64,000 nucleotides of DNA, taken from Agreia bicolorata. Its GTDB lineage: Bacteria > Actinomycetota > Actinomycetes > Actinomycetales > Microbacteriaceae. Shown one piece after another: positions 44,901-53,694 of the stretch; position 1 is the stretch's first letter; the number at the start of each line of letters is the position of its first letter. Where the stretch lies: the NCBI RefSeq assembly GCF_000938265.1, contig NZ_JYFC01000002.1, positions 186,001 to 250,000 on the forward strand. Direction: 5' to 3'. Made by a program: the position numbers and the translations under genes. A model generated the notes under the pieces. That model ran no database searches. It saw only the letters and a list, made by a program, of their open reading frames with translations, and was not told the DNA's origin.

Positions 44901-44933
44901 AAAGTTGAGCCAGCAGGACTCAAGTTTTATGAG
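44901..44933 (+). promoter_or_regulatory. HAIR-type HspR operator and promoter of clpB
   Basis: GTTGAGC (44904-44910), 7 bases, ACTCAAG (44918-44924): 6 of 7 pairs of the HAIR dyad, extending with AAA/TTT on the outside. TTGAGC (44905-44910) is a usable -35, and TATGAG (44928-44933) 17 bases later is the -10, so HspR would sit directly on the promoter. Confidence 0.85.
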
Positions 44934-44978
44934 GGCGCCTCACCGGATTCGCCCCACGAGGAGAAAAAGGACAGGCAC

Positions 44979-47132
44979 ATGCAAGCAGGGCAGGCCCCCG
45001 CTCAGGAGGACGCGAAGAGCGCCCTCGAGCTGTATGGCGTCAACCTCACCGAGATCGCCGCGAGCGGCAAACTCGACCCGGTGATCGGGCGCGACGCCGA
45101 GATTCGACGAGTCAGTCAGGTGCTGACGCGTCGCACCAAGAACAACCCCGTGCTCATCGGCGAGCCCGGCGTCGGCAAGACCGCCGTCGTCGAAGGGCTC
45201 GCTCAGCGCATCGTCGCGGGCGACGTTGCCGACTCGCTGAAGGGCAAGCAGCTCATCTCGCTCGACCTGGCGGCCCTGGTGGCCGGCGCGAAGTATCGCG
45301 GCGAGTTCGAGGAGCGTCTGAAAGCTGTGCTCAAGGAGATCAACGACGCCGACGGCCAGATCATCACCTTCATCGATGAGCTGCACACCCTGATGGGTGC
45401 CGGCGCCGGCGAAGGCAGCGTTGCGGCATCCAACATGCTCAAACCCATGCTCGCGCGGGGTGAGCTGCGCATGATCGGCGCCACGACGCTCGACGAATAC
45501 CGCGAATACATCGAGAAAGACAAGGCGATGGAGCGCCGCTTCCAGCAGGTGCTGGTCGGCGAGCCCAGTGTCGAAGACACCATCGCGATTCTGCGCGGGC
45601 TCAAGGAGCGCTACGAGGCGCACCACAAGGTGGCGATCGCCGACGCCGCACTCGTCGCGGCCGCAGCGCTGTCGAATCGCTACATCCCCGGCCGGCAGCT
45701 GCCCGACAAGGCCATCGACCTGATCGATGAGGCCGCGTCGCGGCTGCGCATGGAGATCGACTCGGCCCCTGTCGAGATCGACGAGCTGCGCCGCAGTGTC
45801 GACCGTCTGAAGCTCGAAGAGCTCGCACTCAAGAAGGAGAAAGACGAGGCCTCGAAGGAGCGCCTCGAGAAGCTGCGCGACGATCTCAAGACTCGTGGCG
45901 CCATGCTGAAAGAGCTGCAAGACCGGTGGGAGAAGGAGCGCGCGAGCCTCAACCGCGTCGGCGAGCTGAAGGAGAAGCTCGACGCCGCGCGCATGAAGGC
46001 CGAGCGCGCCCAGCGCGAGGGCAAGCTCGAGCAGGCATCGAAGCTGCTGTATGCCGAGATCCCCGTTATTGAGCGGCAGCTGGCCGAGGCTGAGGCTGTC
46101 GAACAAGAGGGGCCGATGATGGTCAACGATCAGGTGACCAGCGACGACATCGCGTCGGTGATCGCCGCCTGGACCGGCATCCCAGTCGATCGCCTCACCC
46201 AGGGGCAGACCGAGCGTCTGCTCGCCCTCGAGGCCGAGCTCGGCAAGCGCCTCATCGGCCAGAAGCGTGCCGTCGTGGCCGTGTCGGAGTCGATCCGGCG
46301 CTCGCGAGCCGGCATCGCCGACCCCGATCGCCCGACCGGTTCGTTTATGTTCCTCGGCCCGACCGGCGTCGGCAAGACCGAGCTTGCCAAGGCCCTCGCC
46401 GACTTTCTCTTCGATGACGAGAAGGCGCTCATTCGCATCGACATGTCGGAGTACGGAGAAAAGCACTCCGTGGCGCGTCTGCTCGGAGCCCCTCCCGGAT
46501 ACGTCGGCTACGAGCAGGGCGGCCAGCTCACCGAGGCCGTGCGTCGTCGGCCCTACTCCGTTGTGCTGCTCGACGAGGTCGAGAAGGCGCACCCCGAGGT
46601 CTTCGACGTGCTGCTGCAGGTACTCGACGACGGTCGGCTCACCGATGGGCAGGGTCGCACTGTCGACTTCCGCAACACCATCCTCATCCTCACCTCGAAC
46701 CTGGGATCGCAGTACCTGGTCGATCAGAGCCTGAGTCTCGAGCAAAAAGAAGAGGCGGTGCAGGCGCTCGTTCGCCAGGCCTTCAAGCCCGAGTTCGTAA
46801 ACAGGCTCGACGACATCGTGGTGTTCCAGGCGCTCACCCGCGAAGACCTCGCGCAGATCGTCTCGCTCTACGTCGACCGGTTGGCTCGCCGCATCAGCGA
46901 CCGCCGACTCGATCTGGCCGTCACTCCGGATGCTCGTGCCTGGCTCGCCGAGAAGGGTTACGACCCGATCTACGGGGCTCGGCCGCTGCGCCGCCTTATG
47001 CAGCACGAGATCGACGACCGCCTGGCCACCGAGATCCTGCGCGGAACGGTGCGTGACGGAGACACGGTGCGAGTCGACCTCGATGACACGGGTGACGCGC
47101 TGACGGTGACCCCGGAGGGCAACAACGCGTAG
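44979..47132 (+). CDS. clpB: Disaggregase ClpB lacking the N-terminal domain
   Basis: AAA+ disaggregase that works with DnaK. Product 717 aa against about 850-870 aa for full ClpB. It begins with a short linker ([20 protein letters not shown]) directly before AAA-1: Walker [16 protein letters not shown], Walker [21 protein letters not shown]. The coiled-coil M-domain (~[20 protein letters not shown] onward) is present, confirming ClpB rather than ClpA/C, followed by AAA-2 with [20 protein letters not shown] and [20 protein letters not shown]. The Clp-N repeats (about 145 aa) are missing and not found upstream. RBS GAGGAGAAAA. Controlled by the HAIR site at 44904-44924. Confidence 0.95.
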   Translation: MQAGQAPAQEDAKSALELYGVNLTEIAASGKLDPVIGRDAEIRRVSQVLTRRTKNNPVLIGEPGVGKTAVVEGLAQRIVAGDVADSLKGKQLISLDLAALVAGAKYRGEFEERLKAVLKEINDADGQIITFIDELHTLMGAGAGEGSVAASNMLKPMLARGELRMIGATTLDEYREYIEKDKAMERRFQQVLVGEPSVEDTIAILRGLKERYEAHHKVAIADAALVAAAALSNRYIPGRQLPDKAIDLIDEAASRLRMEIDSAPVEIDELRRSVDRLKLEELALKKEKDEASKERLEKLRDDLKTRGAMLKELQDRWEKERASLNRVGELKEKLDAARMKAERAQREGKLEQASKLLYAEIPVIERQLAEAEAVEQEGPMMVNDQVTSDDIASVIAAWTGIPVDRLTQGQTERLLALEAELGKRLIGQKRAVVAVSESIRRSRAGIADPDRPTGSFMFLGPTGVGKTELAKALADFLFDDEKALIRIDMSEYGEKHSVARLLGAPPGYVGYEQGGQLTEAVRRRPYSVVLLDEVEKAHPEVFDVLLQVLDDGRLTDGQGRTVDFRNTILILTSNLGSQYLVDQSLSLEQKEEAVQALVRQAFKPEFVNRLDDIVVFQALTREDLAQIVSLYVDRLARRISDRRLDLAVTPDARAWLAEKGYDPIYGARPLRRLMQHEIDDRLATEILRGTVRDGDTVRVDLDDTGDALTVTPEGNNA

Positions 47133-47147
47133 CGCGGTCGAGTGAGC

Positions 47148-47236
47148 GTTGCCGGTGTGAATGTTGCCGGCGTGGATGTTGCTGGGAGCGACGGATGTTG
47201 CCGCCCGCCCGGCAACATTCGTCGCGGCCGGTAACA
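47148..47236. repeat. Direct 15-bp repeats plus copy 2 of the 60-bp palindromic element, downstream of clpB
   Basis: Two consecutive 15-base units (47148-47162, 47163-47177; GTTGCCGGTGTGAAT and GTTGCCGGCGTGGAT) and the start of a third lead into a 60-base element (47177-47236). That element matches 18885-18944 at 47 of 60 ungapped positions and keeps an inverted core (GCGACGGATGTTGCCG against CGGCAACATTCGTCGC). Fills most of the 232-base gap after clpB and may terminate it. Confidence 0.75.
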
Positions 47237-47364
47237 TGCTTGCCGCTGCAACGGGGCTGCAACAGGAGAGGCCGGCTGCATGTGCTCTCGGCGATTGGCG
47301 GCGGCGTCGCCCTGCTAGGGTCGTTTTGCTACTTTCTGTAGCATTCTCCAAGCGAAGAGGCTCC

Positions 47365-49008
47365 ATGCTGCGCGATTTCCGCCCCCGTGCCCGTTTTTCT
47401 CGTCGTCGGTTGGGAAGTGCGGTCGCCGTACTTGCCCTCGCCGGGGCGGCGCTCGGCCTCGGAGCGAGCGCTGCCGCCGCAGTGCCGGCTGATGGCGCGG
47501 CGCCAGTGGTCACATCGACGTCGACCCAGACCGCCGTGCTCGACACCAACAAGGTCTACAACAAGACCGGCAAGTACTTCTATCAAGACGGCGTGGTCGA
47601 CCCCGCTCGCGACGTTCTCTATCTGGCCGACTCCACGGGCACAACGGCCGACCCGTTCGAGACCGCGCTCGTGCGCATCGATCTCGCCACCGGAGCGAGC
47701 ACCGTGATTCCCTTGGGCGGGGGCTTCGCCGCATCCGACGTCGCCGTCTCGCCGCTCGACGGCACGGTGTACGTGGCTCACAACACAGCACCCGACGCCA
47801 GTGTCTCGGTGCTCGACCCCGCCGTCGCCTACACGGAGACATCCTTGCCACCGCAGATCCCGGTCGCGGACCACTCACAGCGTCTCGAGGCTGCGAGCGA
47901 CGGTCGCATCTTCGTTGTGGGTTCGGACGCCGACGTCATCTCGGTGATCGGAGCATCGACCGGCCCCGACCGCATGAACATTGTGCAGACCATCGCCGGC
48001 GTCGAGACAAGTGCGTCCGTCACTGCGATGGACTCTGTGCACCAGCGCCTCTATGTTGCAAGCGAGAACGGCAAGACCGTCACGGTCATCGACGCTGCGG
48101 CGAGCTCGGCTTCGGTGCTGGGTGTCATCGCGCTGGAGAAGACTCCGGTCGGTGTGACCTGGGACGCGGTCGATGACCAGCTCGCACTGACCTTCGACGA
48201 CAACACCATCTCCTGGCTTACTCCCGCCGACGACTTCTCCTCGGCCGTGGTCACCCGCACCGAGACGCTTGCGCCGCTGCCCGACGGTGCCGACCCCGTC
48301 GTCTCCCAGCCGCGGGCACTGTCGGTGCGTGCAGACGGCACCGCCATGGTGCTCACCGAGGTCTGGCCCACAGGGGCCGGGCCCGAGAACATCAAGTCGT
48401 TCGTGTCGGTCGTTCCGCCCGTGGTGGATGCCGCGACCCCGGTTGTTTCGTTGACCGTCGGCCGCGACGGGTTCGCTCTTGTGCCCGATCCTCGGGTGGG
48501 CGGATCGGTCTACGTGACCAACATCGGTGAGGGAACGGTCTCGACCATCGGCGATGTCACGCTGACCGGATACGCCAGCAGTCACGTGGTCGGCACGGAT
48601 GGCGCGGCGACGGCGAGCCTGGTGCGCGCCGACGGATTTCCGCTGGCCTCGACGCTGAACTTCACCGACGCATCCGGCGCCGTGTTCTCGGCACAGACCG
48701 GCGCCGACGGATTCGCCCGGGCGGCAGTTCCCGGGTTGGCCCCGGGCGACGCGGCGTTCGACGTGACCGTCGTCGCGCCCGCCACCGTGACGCTCGCAGG
48801 GAAGAGCACGGTCACCACCGTCGCTGCGGCAGTCACGCCGGGCGGTCCGACGGTGTCGACTCCTTCGGACGCAGCGGGGCAGAAGCCCTCGAGCACCTTG
48901 GCGGCGACCGGCTTCCCGGCAGGTACGGCCGCGGCCGGAGTGCTTGCGCTGCTCGGACTCGGAGCGGCTGGCCTGCTGGCATCGCGACGGGCGCGCGTGC
49001 GCGCCTGA
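47365..49008 (+). CDS. Secreted YncE-like beta-propeller protein with LAxTG cell-wall anchor
   Basis: 547 aa surface protein. Signal peptide at residues ~15-40 (LGSAVAVLALAGAALGLGAS then AAAAVPADG). The body (~60-420) has propeller-type repeats such as DVAVSPLDGTVYVAHNTA, AASDGRIFVVGSDADVISVI and HQRLYVASENGKTVTVIDAA. An Ig-like or carboxypeptidase-regulatory-like segment (~420-490) follows, then a Ser/Thr/Pro stalk. The C-terminus reads SSTLAATGFPAG, a hydrophobic helix and RRARVRA, a sorting signal of the LAxTG kind used by class E sortases. Ligand unknown. No sortase gene lies in the window. Confidence 0.8.
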   Translation: MLRDFRPRARFSRRRLGSAVAVLALAGAALGLGASAAAAVPADGAAPVVTSTSTQTAVLDTNKVYNKTGKYFYQDGVVDPARDVLYLADSTGTTADPFETALVRIDLATGASTVIPLGGGFAASDVAVSPLDGTVYVAHNTAPDASVSVLDPAVAYTETSLPPQIPVADHSQRLEAASDGRIFVVGSDADVISVIGASTGPDRMNIVQTIAGVETSASVTAMDSVHQRLYVASENGKTVTVIDAAASSASVLGVIALEKTPVGVTWDAVDDQLALTFDDNTISWLTPADDFSSAVVTRTETLAPLPDGADPVVSQPRALSVRADGTAMVLTEVWPTGAGPENIKSFVSVVPPVVDAATPVVSLTVGRDGFALVPDPRVGGSVYVTNIGEGTVSTIGDVTLTGYASSHVVGTDGAATASLVRADGFPLASTLNFTDASGAVFSAQTGADGFARAAVPGLAPGDAAFDVTVVAPATVTLAGKSTVTTVAAAVTPGGPTVSTPSDAAGQKPSSTLAATGFPAGTAAAGVLALLGLGAAGLLASRRARVRA

Positions 49009-49040
49009 CCTCGTCGATCGTTTCCTGCGCGTTAAAAAGA

Positions 49041-49064
49041 GGGCCACCGGTCAATGTGTGGCCC
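49041..49064 (+). terminator. Hairpin after the beta-propeller gene
   Basis: GGGCCAC (49041-49047) pairs with GTGGCCC (49058-49064), 10-base loop; an A-run lies on the 5' side (49034-49038) and a weak T-stretch on the 3' side. It is placed 32 bases after the stop. Confidence 0.55.
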
Positions 49065-49125
49065 CCTTTCGGGGCTAGGCTCTTTTTCTGCGAGTCAACA
49101 GACGTCGACCGAAACGAGGCATTCC

Positions 49126-50709
49126 ATGACGAAGTCAGAGCCACCCGTGAACCCGTCCGACAAGATCACGCCGAGAGACAGGCGCATCGCCGCCGCTCGC
49201 AATCGGGAGAACCTCGGCGACGAGGTCTCGAGTGTGCAGGACTTCTCGCACGAGCAGGAGGGTTACCACAAGACTCTCAAGCCTCGGCAACTGCAGATGA
49301 TCGCCATCGGTGGCGCCATCGGAACGGGGCTGTTCCTCGGCGCCGGCGGGCGGCTTGCCTCGGCCGGGCCGTCGCTCGTGATCGTCTACGCGATCTGCGG
49401 CTTTTTCGCCTTCCTCATCCTGCGGGCCCTCGGGGAGCTGGTGCTGCACCGGCCGTCATCCGGCTCGTTCATCTCCTACGCGCGCGAGTTCTTCGGCGAG
49501 AAGATGGCGTTCGTCGCAGGGTGGATGTACTTCCTCAACTGGGCCATGACGGCCATCGTCGACGTCACCGCTGTGGCGCTGTACGTGAAGTTCTGGTCGG
49601 CGTTCACCGACGTGCCGCAGTGGCTGCTCGCGCTCATCGCCCTCGCGATCGTGCTGAGCCTGAACCTCGTGTCGGTGAAGGTCTTCGGTGAGATGGAGTT
49701 CTGGTTCGCGATCATCAAGGTCGTCGCGCTGGTGGCGTTCCTGATCATCGGTGCGATCTTCCTCGCCTTCTCCTTTCCAACGGATGTCGGAAACGGCGAA
49801 ACAGGCATCTCGCTTCTCGTAGACAACGGCGGATTCTTTCCCGCTGGGCTCCTGCCGACTGTTCTAGTGATCCAGGGCGTCGTCTTCGCATACGCGGCCA
49901 TCGAACTCGTCGGAACCGCCGCCGGCGAGACCGCCGACCCGAAGAAGATCATGCCGCGCGCGGTCAACACCGTCGTGATTCGCATCGCCGTCTTCTATGT
50001 GGGATCGGTGCTGCTGCTGTCGCTCCTGCTGCCCTACACCGCGTACAAGGCGGGCGAGAGCCCCTTTGTCACGTTCTTCTCGAGCATTGGCAGTCCGGAA
50101 GTCGGGGCCATCGCCGGAAACATCATGAACTTCGTCGTTCTCACGGCCGCCCTCTCGAGTCTGAACGCCGGGCTCTACTCGACCGGTCGCATCCTGCGTT
50201 CGATGTCTGAAGCCGGGGCGGCGCCCAGATTCACCGGGCGCATGAACAAGCAGGGCGTGCCGTACGGCGGAATTCTGCTGACCGCGGCCATCACTCTGCT
50301 CGGGGTAGGACTCAACGCGATCGTTCCCGAGCAGGCGTTCGAGATCGTGCTCAATGTGTCAGCGCTCGGAATCATCAGTGGCTGGGGCACGATCATCCTC
50401 TGCCAGATGCGCCTGCAGAAGTGGGCGAAAGAGGGCAAGCTCGAGCGACCGGCGTTCAGGCTGTTCGGTGCGCCGTTCACGTCGTGGCTCACGCTCGCGT
50501 TCCTCGCGACGGTGCTCGTGCTGATGGCCATCGACTTTCCGGTGGGAACGATCACGATCTCGTCGCTCGTGGTAATCATTCCGCTGCTGATCATCGGCTG
50601 GTACGCGAGCCGCGATCGCATCAAAGCGATCGCCGCCGCGCGCGAGGGCTACACCGGGCCGTTCCCCGTGGTGGCGGAACGGCCCGGCGACGGGCGCGGC
50701 ACGAAGTAG
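49126..50709 (+). CDS. Amino acid permease, AnsP-like (AAT family)
   Basis: APC-superfamily permease of 527 aa, 12 hydrophobic segments. The N-terminal block [20 protein letters not shown] then [18 protein letters not shown] is characteristic of the AAT family and closest in pattern to L-asparagine permeases; the substrate remains a guess. Other family marks are [20 protein letters not shown] and [23 protein letters not shown] 49126 is chosen for its fit to the family N-terminus, although the upstream Shine-Dalgarno is weak (AACGAGGC). Convergent with the nitroreductase gene; a repeat palindrome lies between them. Confidence 0.9.
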   Translation: MTKSEPPVNPSDKITPRDRRIAAARNRENLGDEVSSVQDFSHEQEGYHKTLKPRQLQMIAIGGAIGTGLFLGAGGRLASAGPSLVIVYAICGFFAFLILRALGELVLHRPSSGSFISYAREFFGEKMAFVAGWMYFLNWAMTAIVDVTAVALYVKFWSAFTDVPQWLLALIALAIVLSLNLVSVKVFGEMEFWFAIIKVVALVAFLIIGAIFLAFSFPTDVGNGETGISLLVDNGGFFPAGLLPTVLVIQGVVFAYAAIELVGTAAGETADPKKIMPRAVNTVVIRIAVFYVGSVLLLSLLLPYTAYKAGESPFVTFFSSIGSPEVGAIAGNIMNFVVLTAALSSLNAGLYSTGRILRSMSEAGAAPRFTGRMNKQGVPYGGILLTAAITLLGVGLNAIVPEQAFEIVLNVSALGIISGWGTIILCQMRLQKWAKEGKLERPAFRLFGAPFTSWLTLAFLATVLVLMAIDFPVGTITISSLVVIIPLLIIGWYASRDRIKAIAAAREGYTGPFPVVAERPGDGRGTK

Positions 50710-50720
50710 TAGTCGTCGTC

Positions 50721-50759
50721 CCCTGAGCTTGTCGAAGGGCCCCTTCGACAAGCTCAGGG
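50721..50759. repeat. Dispersed palindromic repeat between convergent permease and nitroreductase genes
   Basis: CCCTGAGCTTGTCGAAGGG (50721-50739) and its reverse complement (50741-50759) are separated by one base, the opposite arm order from the copy at 24470-24519. Perfect over 19 bases. It is the only candidate terminator between the two convergent genes. Confidence 0.85.
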
Positions 50760-50769
50760 AACGGGGGTG

Positions 50770-51369
50770 CTACTCGTTGACGAGAACGATCTCGTCGAGG
50801 GGGAAGCGCTCGCGCGGAGCCTTCTCGCGGGCGATGGCGCCCTCTTCGCCGAGCGCCTCGGGGGCGTCTATCGTGCCGAGCGCGGTGACGGTGAGCGGGG
50901 TGAGGTTCTCGGGAATCGAGAACGCGTCGCGCAGCCCCTCGGCGATGATGCCGCTCATCTGGTGAACGTGCAGGCCCTCGTGGTGGGCCTGGATCGACAT
51001 GTGGGCCACGGCCTGGCCGAGGTCGTAGGCCGCCATGCCGCGCGGCTTGCCGTCGAGGTCGGTGGTCTCCGCGATGTTCACGATGAGCGCGGCGGCGTTC
51101 GGGGTCCAGGCCTGGTTGAAGCCCATGAGGTTCGACACGATCTTGTCGAAGGCCTCGGATCCGCGGCGGGCCACGATGAAGCGCCACGGCTGCGTGTTGG
51201 CCGCCGATGGCGACCACCTGCCGGCCTCGAGAACGGATGCGAGTGCCTGCTCGTCGATCGCGACGGTCGGGTCGTAGGAGCGCGGACTCCAACGAGCAGC
51301 GAGCACCTCGAGAATCGGAGCGCTGGTCTCGTCGGCGCGGGTCACGGCGGTGGTCGTGGTGAGGGTCAT
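50770..51369 (-). CDS. Nitroreductase family protein
   Basis: FMN-dependent NAD(P)H oxidoreductase, 199 aa. The FMN-binding start RWSPRSYDPTVAIDEQALAS, GRWSPSAANTQPWRFIVARR and the later YDLGQAVAHMSIQAHHEGLH are typical, as is the distal LGTIDAPEAL substituting for the usual GYP loop. Substrate unknown; members reduce nitro compounds, quinones or flavins. The upstream gap (51370-51597) contains a small palindrome and the promoter of the divergent osmC-like gene. Confidence 0.88.
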   Translation of the reverse strand: MTLTTTTAVTRADETSAPILEVLAARWSPRSYDPTVAIDEQALASVLEAGRWSPSAANTQPWRFIVARRGSEAFDKIVSNLMGFNQAWTPNAAALIVNIAETTDLDGKPRGMAAYDLGQAVAHMSIQAHHEGLHVHQMSGIIAEGLRDAFSIPENLTPLTVTALGTIDAPEALGEEGAIAREKAPRERFPLDEIVLVNE

Positions 51370-51444
51370 AACGGTTCTTCCTTACGGTGTGCTTCGTCGC
51401 ATCCCCTTGGGCGGTGGATGCATGGCCAGGCATCCATTGCCTAG

Positions 51445-51460
51445 CTATGCAAACGCATAG
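51445..51460. promoter_or_regulatory. Palindrome in the nitroreductase/osmC divergent region
   Basis: CTATGC (51445-51450), AAAC, GCATAG (51455-51460): perfect 6-base arms with a 4-base centre. It lies about 76 bases upstream of the nitroreductase start and 138 bases upstream of the osmC-like gene, a plausible operator position. The regulator is unknown; the ArsR protein encoded at 52415 is one candidate. Confidence 0.35.
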
Positions 51461-51597
51461 AAGACGGGGGTATTCCCGGGTCGGAGGAACTTCTCATGGT
51501 TCCCCAAGATGGCGGCCGCACTTGGCGTCGAGGGAGCGCGACCCGTCGCGAGAACGTTTCGGTTCCTGACGAAGGGATCCGGCCATAGCGTTGAGCC

Positions 51598-52044
51598 ATG
51601 ACGACACACAATTACGCGAGCACACTCCGGTGGGCGGGTCGAACGCTGGATTACGACAGCTACAGCCGCGAGCACGACATAACCATGAGTGGCACCGCCG
51701 TCACCACAAGTGCCGACTCGGCATTTCGTGGTGACGCGGCTCTGCCGAATCCGGAGCAGTTCGTGGTCGCGGCCGCCAGCTCGTGCCAGCTCCTGTCGTT
51801 CCTCGCTGTCGCTGCCCTCGGCGGGGTCGAGGTGCTCGAATACGAGGACGCGGCCGAGGGGGTCATGCCCGACGATGAGCGCCCCATGCGTCTGACGAGC
51901 ATCGTGCTTCGCCCCAGAATCATCGTGCGAGGCGCGACGATCGAGCGGGTTGAGAGGCTTCTGCACAAGGCTCATCAGCAGTGCTATATCGCGAATAGCC
52001 TCATCACAGACGTGACGATCGAACCGACCATCGAGGTGCGGTGA
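51598..52044 (+). CDS. OsmC/Ohr family protein
   Basis: Thiol-dependent peroxide-reductase fold, 148 aa. Both cysteines of the family are present: one in AAASSCQLLSFLAVAALGGV and one in LLHKAHQQCYIANSL. The Arg/Glu network cannot be assigned with certainty. First gene of an overlapping three-gene set with an ACT-domain protein and an ArsR regulator. TAGCGT at 51586-51591 lies 6 bases before the ATG, giving a leaderless mRNA. It probably reduces organic hydroperoxides or related electrophiles. Confidence 0.88.
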   Translation: MTTHNYASTLRWAGRTLDYDSYSREHDITMSGTAVTTSADSAFRGDAALPNPEQFVVAAASSCQLLSFLAVAALGGVEVLEYEDAAEGVMPDDERPMRLTSIVLRPRIIVRGATIERVERLLHKAHQQCYIANSLITDVTIEPTIEVR

Positions 52045-52418
52045 TGTTCGACATCGAAGTTCTAACGCCAGACGGCGCGAGCTCTCTGGCCCGGATCGGA
52101 CGATCTCTCGGTGAGGCGGGTGTCGGTCTCGAGGGTGGGGGGATGTGGTCGGGCGTGGCGCACTATCTCGTGGCCGACGCAGACTTGGCGGTGCGAGCGC
52201 TCACCGAGGCGGGAATTGGACCCGTCGTCGTTCGAGAAGTGGTCGTCGCAGAGCTCGACGCTGACGTGCCGGGCGCCCTGGGGCGCATGATGAACACGCT
52301 CGTCGAAGCCGGAGTCATTCTTCTCGGGCAGTACAGCGATCACGACAACCGCAAGGTCCTCATCGTCGGCGATGCTGAGGCCGCGCGTGACGCGTTGCTA
52401 GCGGCCCTCCCCGCATGA
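52041..52418 (+). CDS. Tandem ACT-domain-like protein
   Basis: Small soluble protein of 124-125 aa. Two beta-alpha-beta units can be read: FDIEVLTPDGASSLARIGRS with LGEAGVGLEGGGMW, and VREVVVAELDADVPGALGRM with MNTLVEAGVILLGQYSD. This is the ACT pattern of ligand-sensing regulatory domains. GTG 52041 and ATG 52044 are adjacent; either couples to the osmC stop (52042-52044). The ArsR gene overlaps its end by 4 bases. No catalytic domain is attached, so it may bind an amino acid or modify its partners. Function unknown. Confidence 0.75.
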   Translation: MMFDIEVLTPDGASSLARIGRSLGEAGVGLEGGGMWSGVAHYLVADADLAVRALTEAGIGPVVVREVVVAELDADVPGALGRMMNTLVEAGVILLGQYSDHDNRKVLIVGDAEAARDALLAALPA

Positions 52419-53125
52419 ACGGCGAGCCGGACATTGCGGTTCCTGCCCGAGCGTTGGGCGACCCCGCGCGCGGTCGAATCGTTACCGCCTTGCTTGGAGG
52501 CCGGTCGATTCCGGCAGGGGACCTTGCTCGTGCGGCGGGTGTGTCCGCATCCACGACCAGCGAGCATCTTCGGGTTCTTCTCGGCGCAGGAATCGTTGCG
52601 GTAGACCATCGCGGACGTAACCGCTTCTTTCGGCTTGCGAACAGTGACGTCTCGCTCGCGATCGAAGCTCTGCAGGCGATCGCGCCACGAAGCGAGATAC
52701 GTTCGCTGCGGCAGCATCGCGTCTCGCAGGAACTTCGTTCGGGGCGGAGCTGCTACGACCACCTCGCCGGTGACCTCGGGCTGCGTGTCACGGATCTGCT
52801 GCGGCATTCCGCAACGCTGGCTGACCTGCAGATCGGCGCCAACTCGATACCGCCTGATCCGTTCCCCGCCGGTCCGGTGGCAGCAGCCTTCCACCTTCAG
52901 CGCCCAGAGGGCCGCCGCCCCTGGGCGCGAGGGTGCCTGGACTGGACCGGCAGACGCGCTCACATCGCCGGTCAGCTTGGCGCGCAGGTACTCAGTGCGA
53001 TGGATGCCCAGGGCTGGGTCTCCCGGCGGCCAGACAGCAGGGCCGTTCGTCTCACAGACCTCGGCGCTGCGCGCCTCGAGGAACTCGAATCGACCGTTGG
53101 TGTGTCTCTACAGACTCGCGTGTAA
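52415..53125 (+). CDS. ArsR-family transcriptional regulator
   Basis: Winged-helix regulator of 236 aa, about twice the usual ArsR length. The DNA-binding domain (~8-80) reads ALGDPARGRIVTALLGGRSI and ARAAGVSASTTSEHLRVLLG. RSGRSCYDHLAGDLGLRVTD (~110-130) is a hallmark of a long ArsR subgroup, followed by a second winged-helix-like region with GCLDWTGRRAHIAGQLGAQV. The Cys residues in this region could sense thiols or metals. It overlaps the ACT gene by 4 bases and probably controls the operon headed by osmC. Confidence 0.85.
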   Translation: MNGEPDIAVPARALGDPARGRIVTALLGGRSIPAGDLARAAGVSASTTSEHLRVLLGAGIVAVDHRGRNRFFRLANSDVSLAIEALQAIAPRSEIRSLRQHRVSQELRSGRSCYDHLAGDLGLRVTDLLRHSATLADLQIGANSIPPDPFPAGPVAAAFHLQRPEGRRPWARGCLDWTGRRAHIAGQLGAQVLSAMDAQGWVSRRPDSRAVRLTDLGAARLEELESTVGVSLQTRV

Positions 53126-53158
53126 CGAGTCGCACTCGTTGAGGCTGCCGGAGCACGG

Positions 53159-53694
53159 CTAGCTCGCCTTAGCACGATCGCGGTGTCGACGGACAGCTGC
53201 TCTATTGGCGCATTCCGTGGAGCAGAAACGTTGCGTCCCGGGGCGGCTGATGTCAACGAAGATCCGTTCGCAGGCAGGCAGGCAGGCTCGGCGCAGCGCC
53301 CCAGCCTCGTCGCCCCTCGGGAGACGAAGTGCATGGCGGTACCCACGAGGATCATCGCTTCGAGCGACTGCCACAGGGAAACCCCGTCTTCTCGGTAGTG
53401 CAGGTGGAGCGGCTGGTCGTTGTGCATCGTCAGGGTTGGGGCGCCGACGACTGACTGATCGAGGAGATGGTTCAGCATTGCCACCCTGGCTGACACATCC
53501 GATTCGTCGGCGAGTTGTTGCCAGGCGGCGAGCCGATCGTTGAGCTGCACAACGTCTGAGTAGGTCGCTGGTTGCTCGACAACAACTCCGGCGGCGCGGC
53601 AGACGAGTTCGAGCCCGGCAGGGGTCTCTACCGGATTGTTCACAAGGTTCGCGGCTAGGAGGACTGGGCCCTGGCCGCGAGAGTCGACATGCAT
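53159..53694 (-). pseudogene. ABATE/CGNR zinc-finger regulator, frameshifted at a (CAGG)4 tract
   Basis: From ATG 53694 the frame encodes an ABATE-type N-terminal domain (GPVLLAANLVNNPVETPAGL; RVAMLNHLLDQSV) up to RLGRCAEPAC, the first two zinc cysteines. It then leaves frame. The missing rest, CERIFVDISRPGTQRFCSTE then CANRAAVRRHRDRAKAS, is intact in another frame and ends at 53159: the second half of a CGNR zinc finger. The junction is four CCTG units; two units (or five) would join the halves, giving a product of about 175 aa with two. The family contains transcription regulators. Either phase-off or recently broken. Confidence 0.85.
53271..53286. repeat. Tetranucleotide tract (CAGG)4 in the CGNR gene
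   Basis: Four exact CAGG units on the plus strand (CCTG on the coding strand). The tract is located exactly where the coding frame breaks, and a change in unit number would restore or shift the frame. Confidence 0.95.

Noticed and set aside
44940-47552. 870-codon open frame on the minus strand over clpB
   Set aside because: Antisense shadow of clpB caused by GC-rich third positions; no domain and it runs over the clpB operator.
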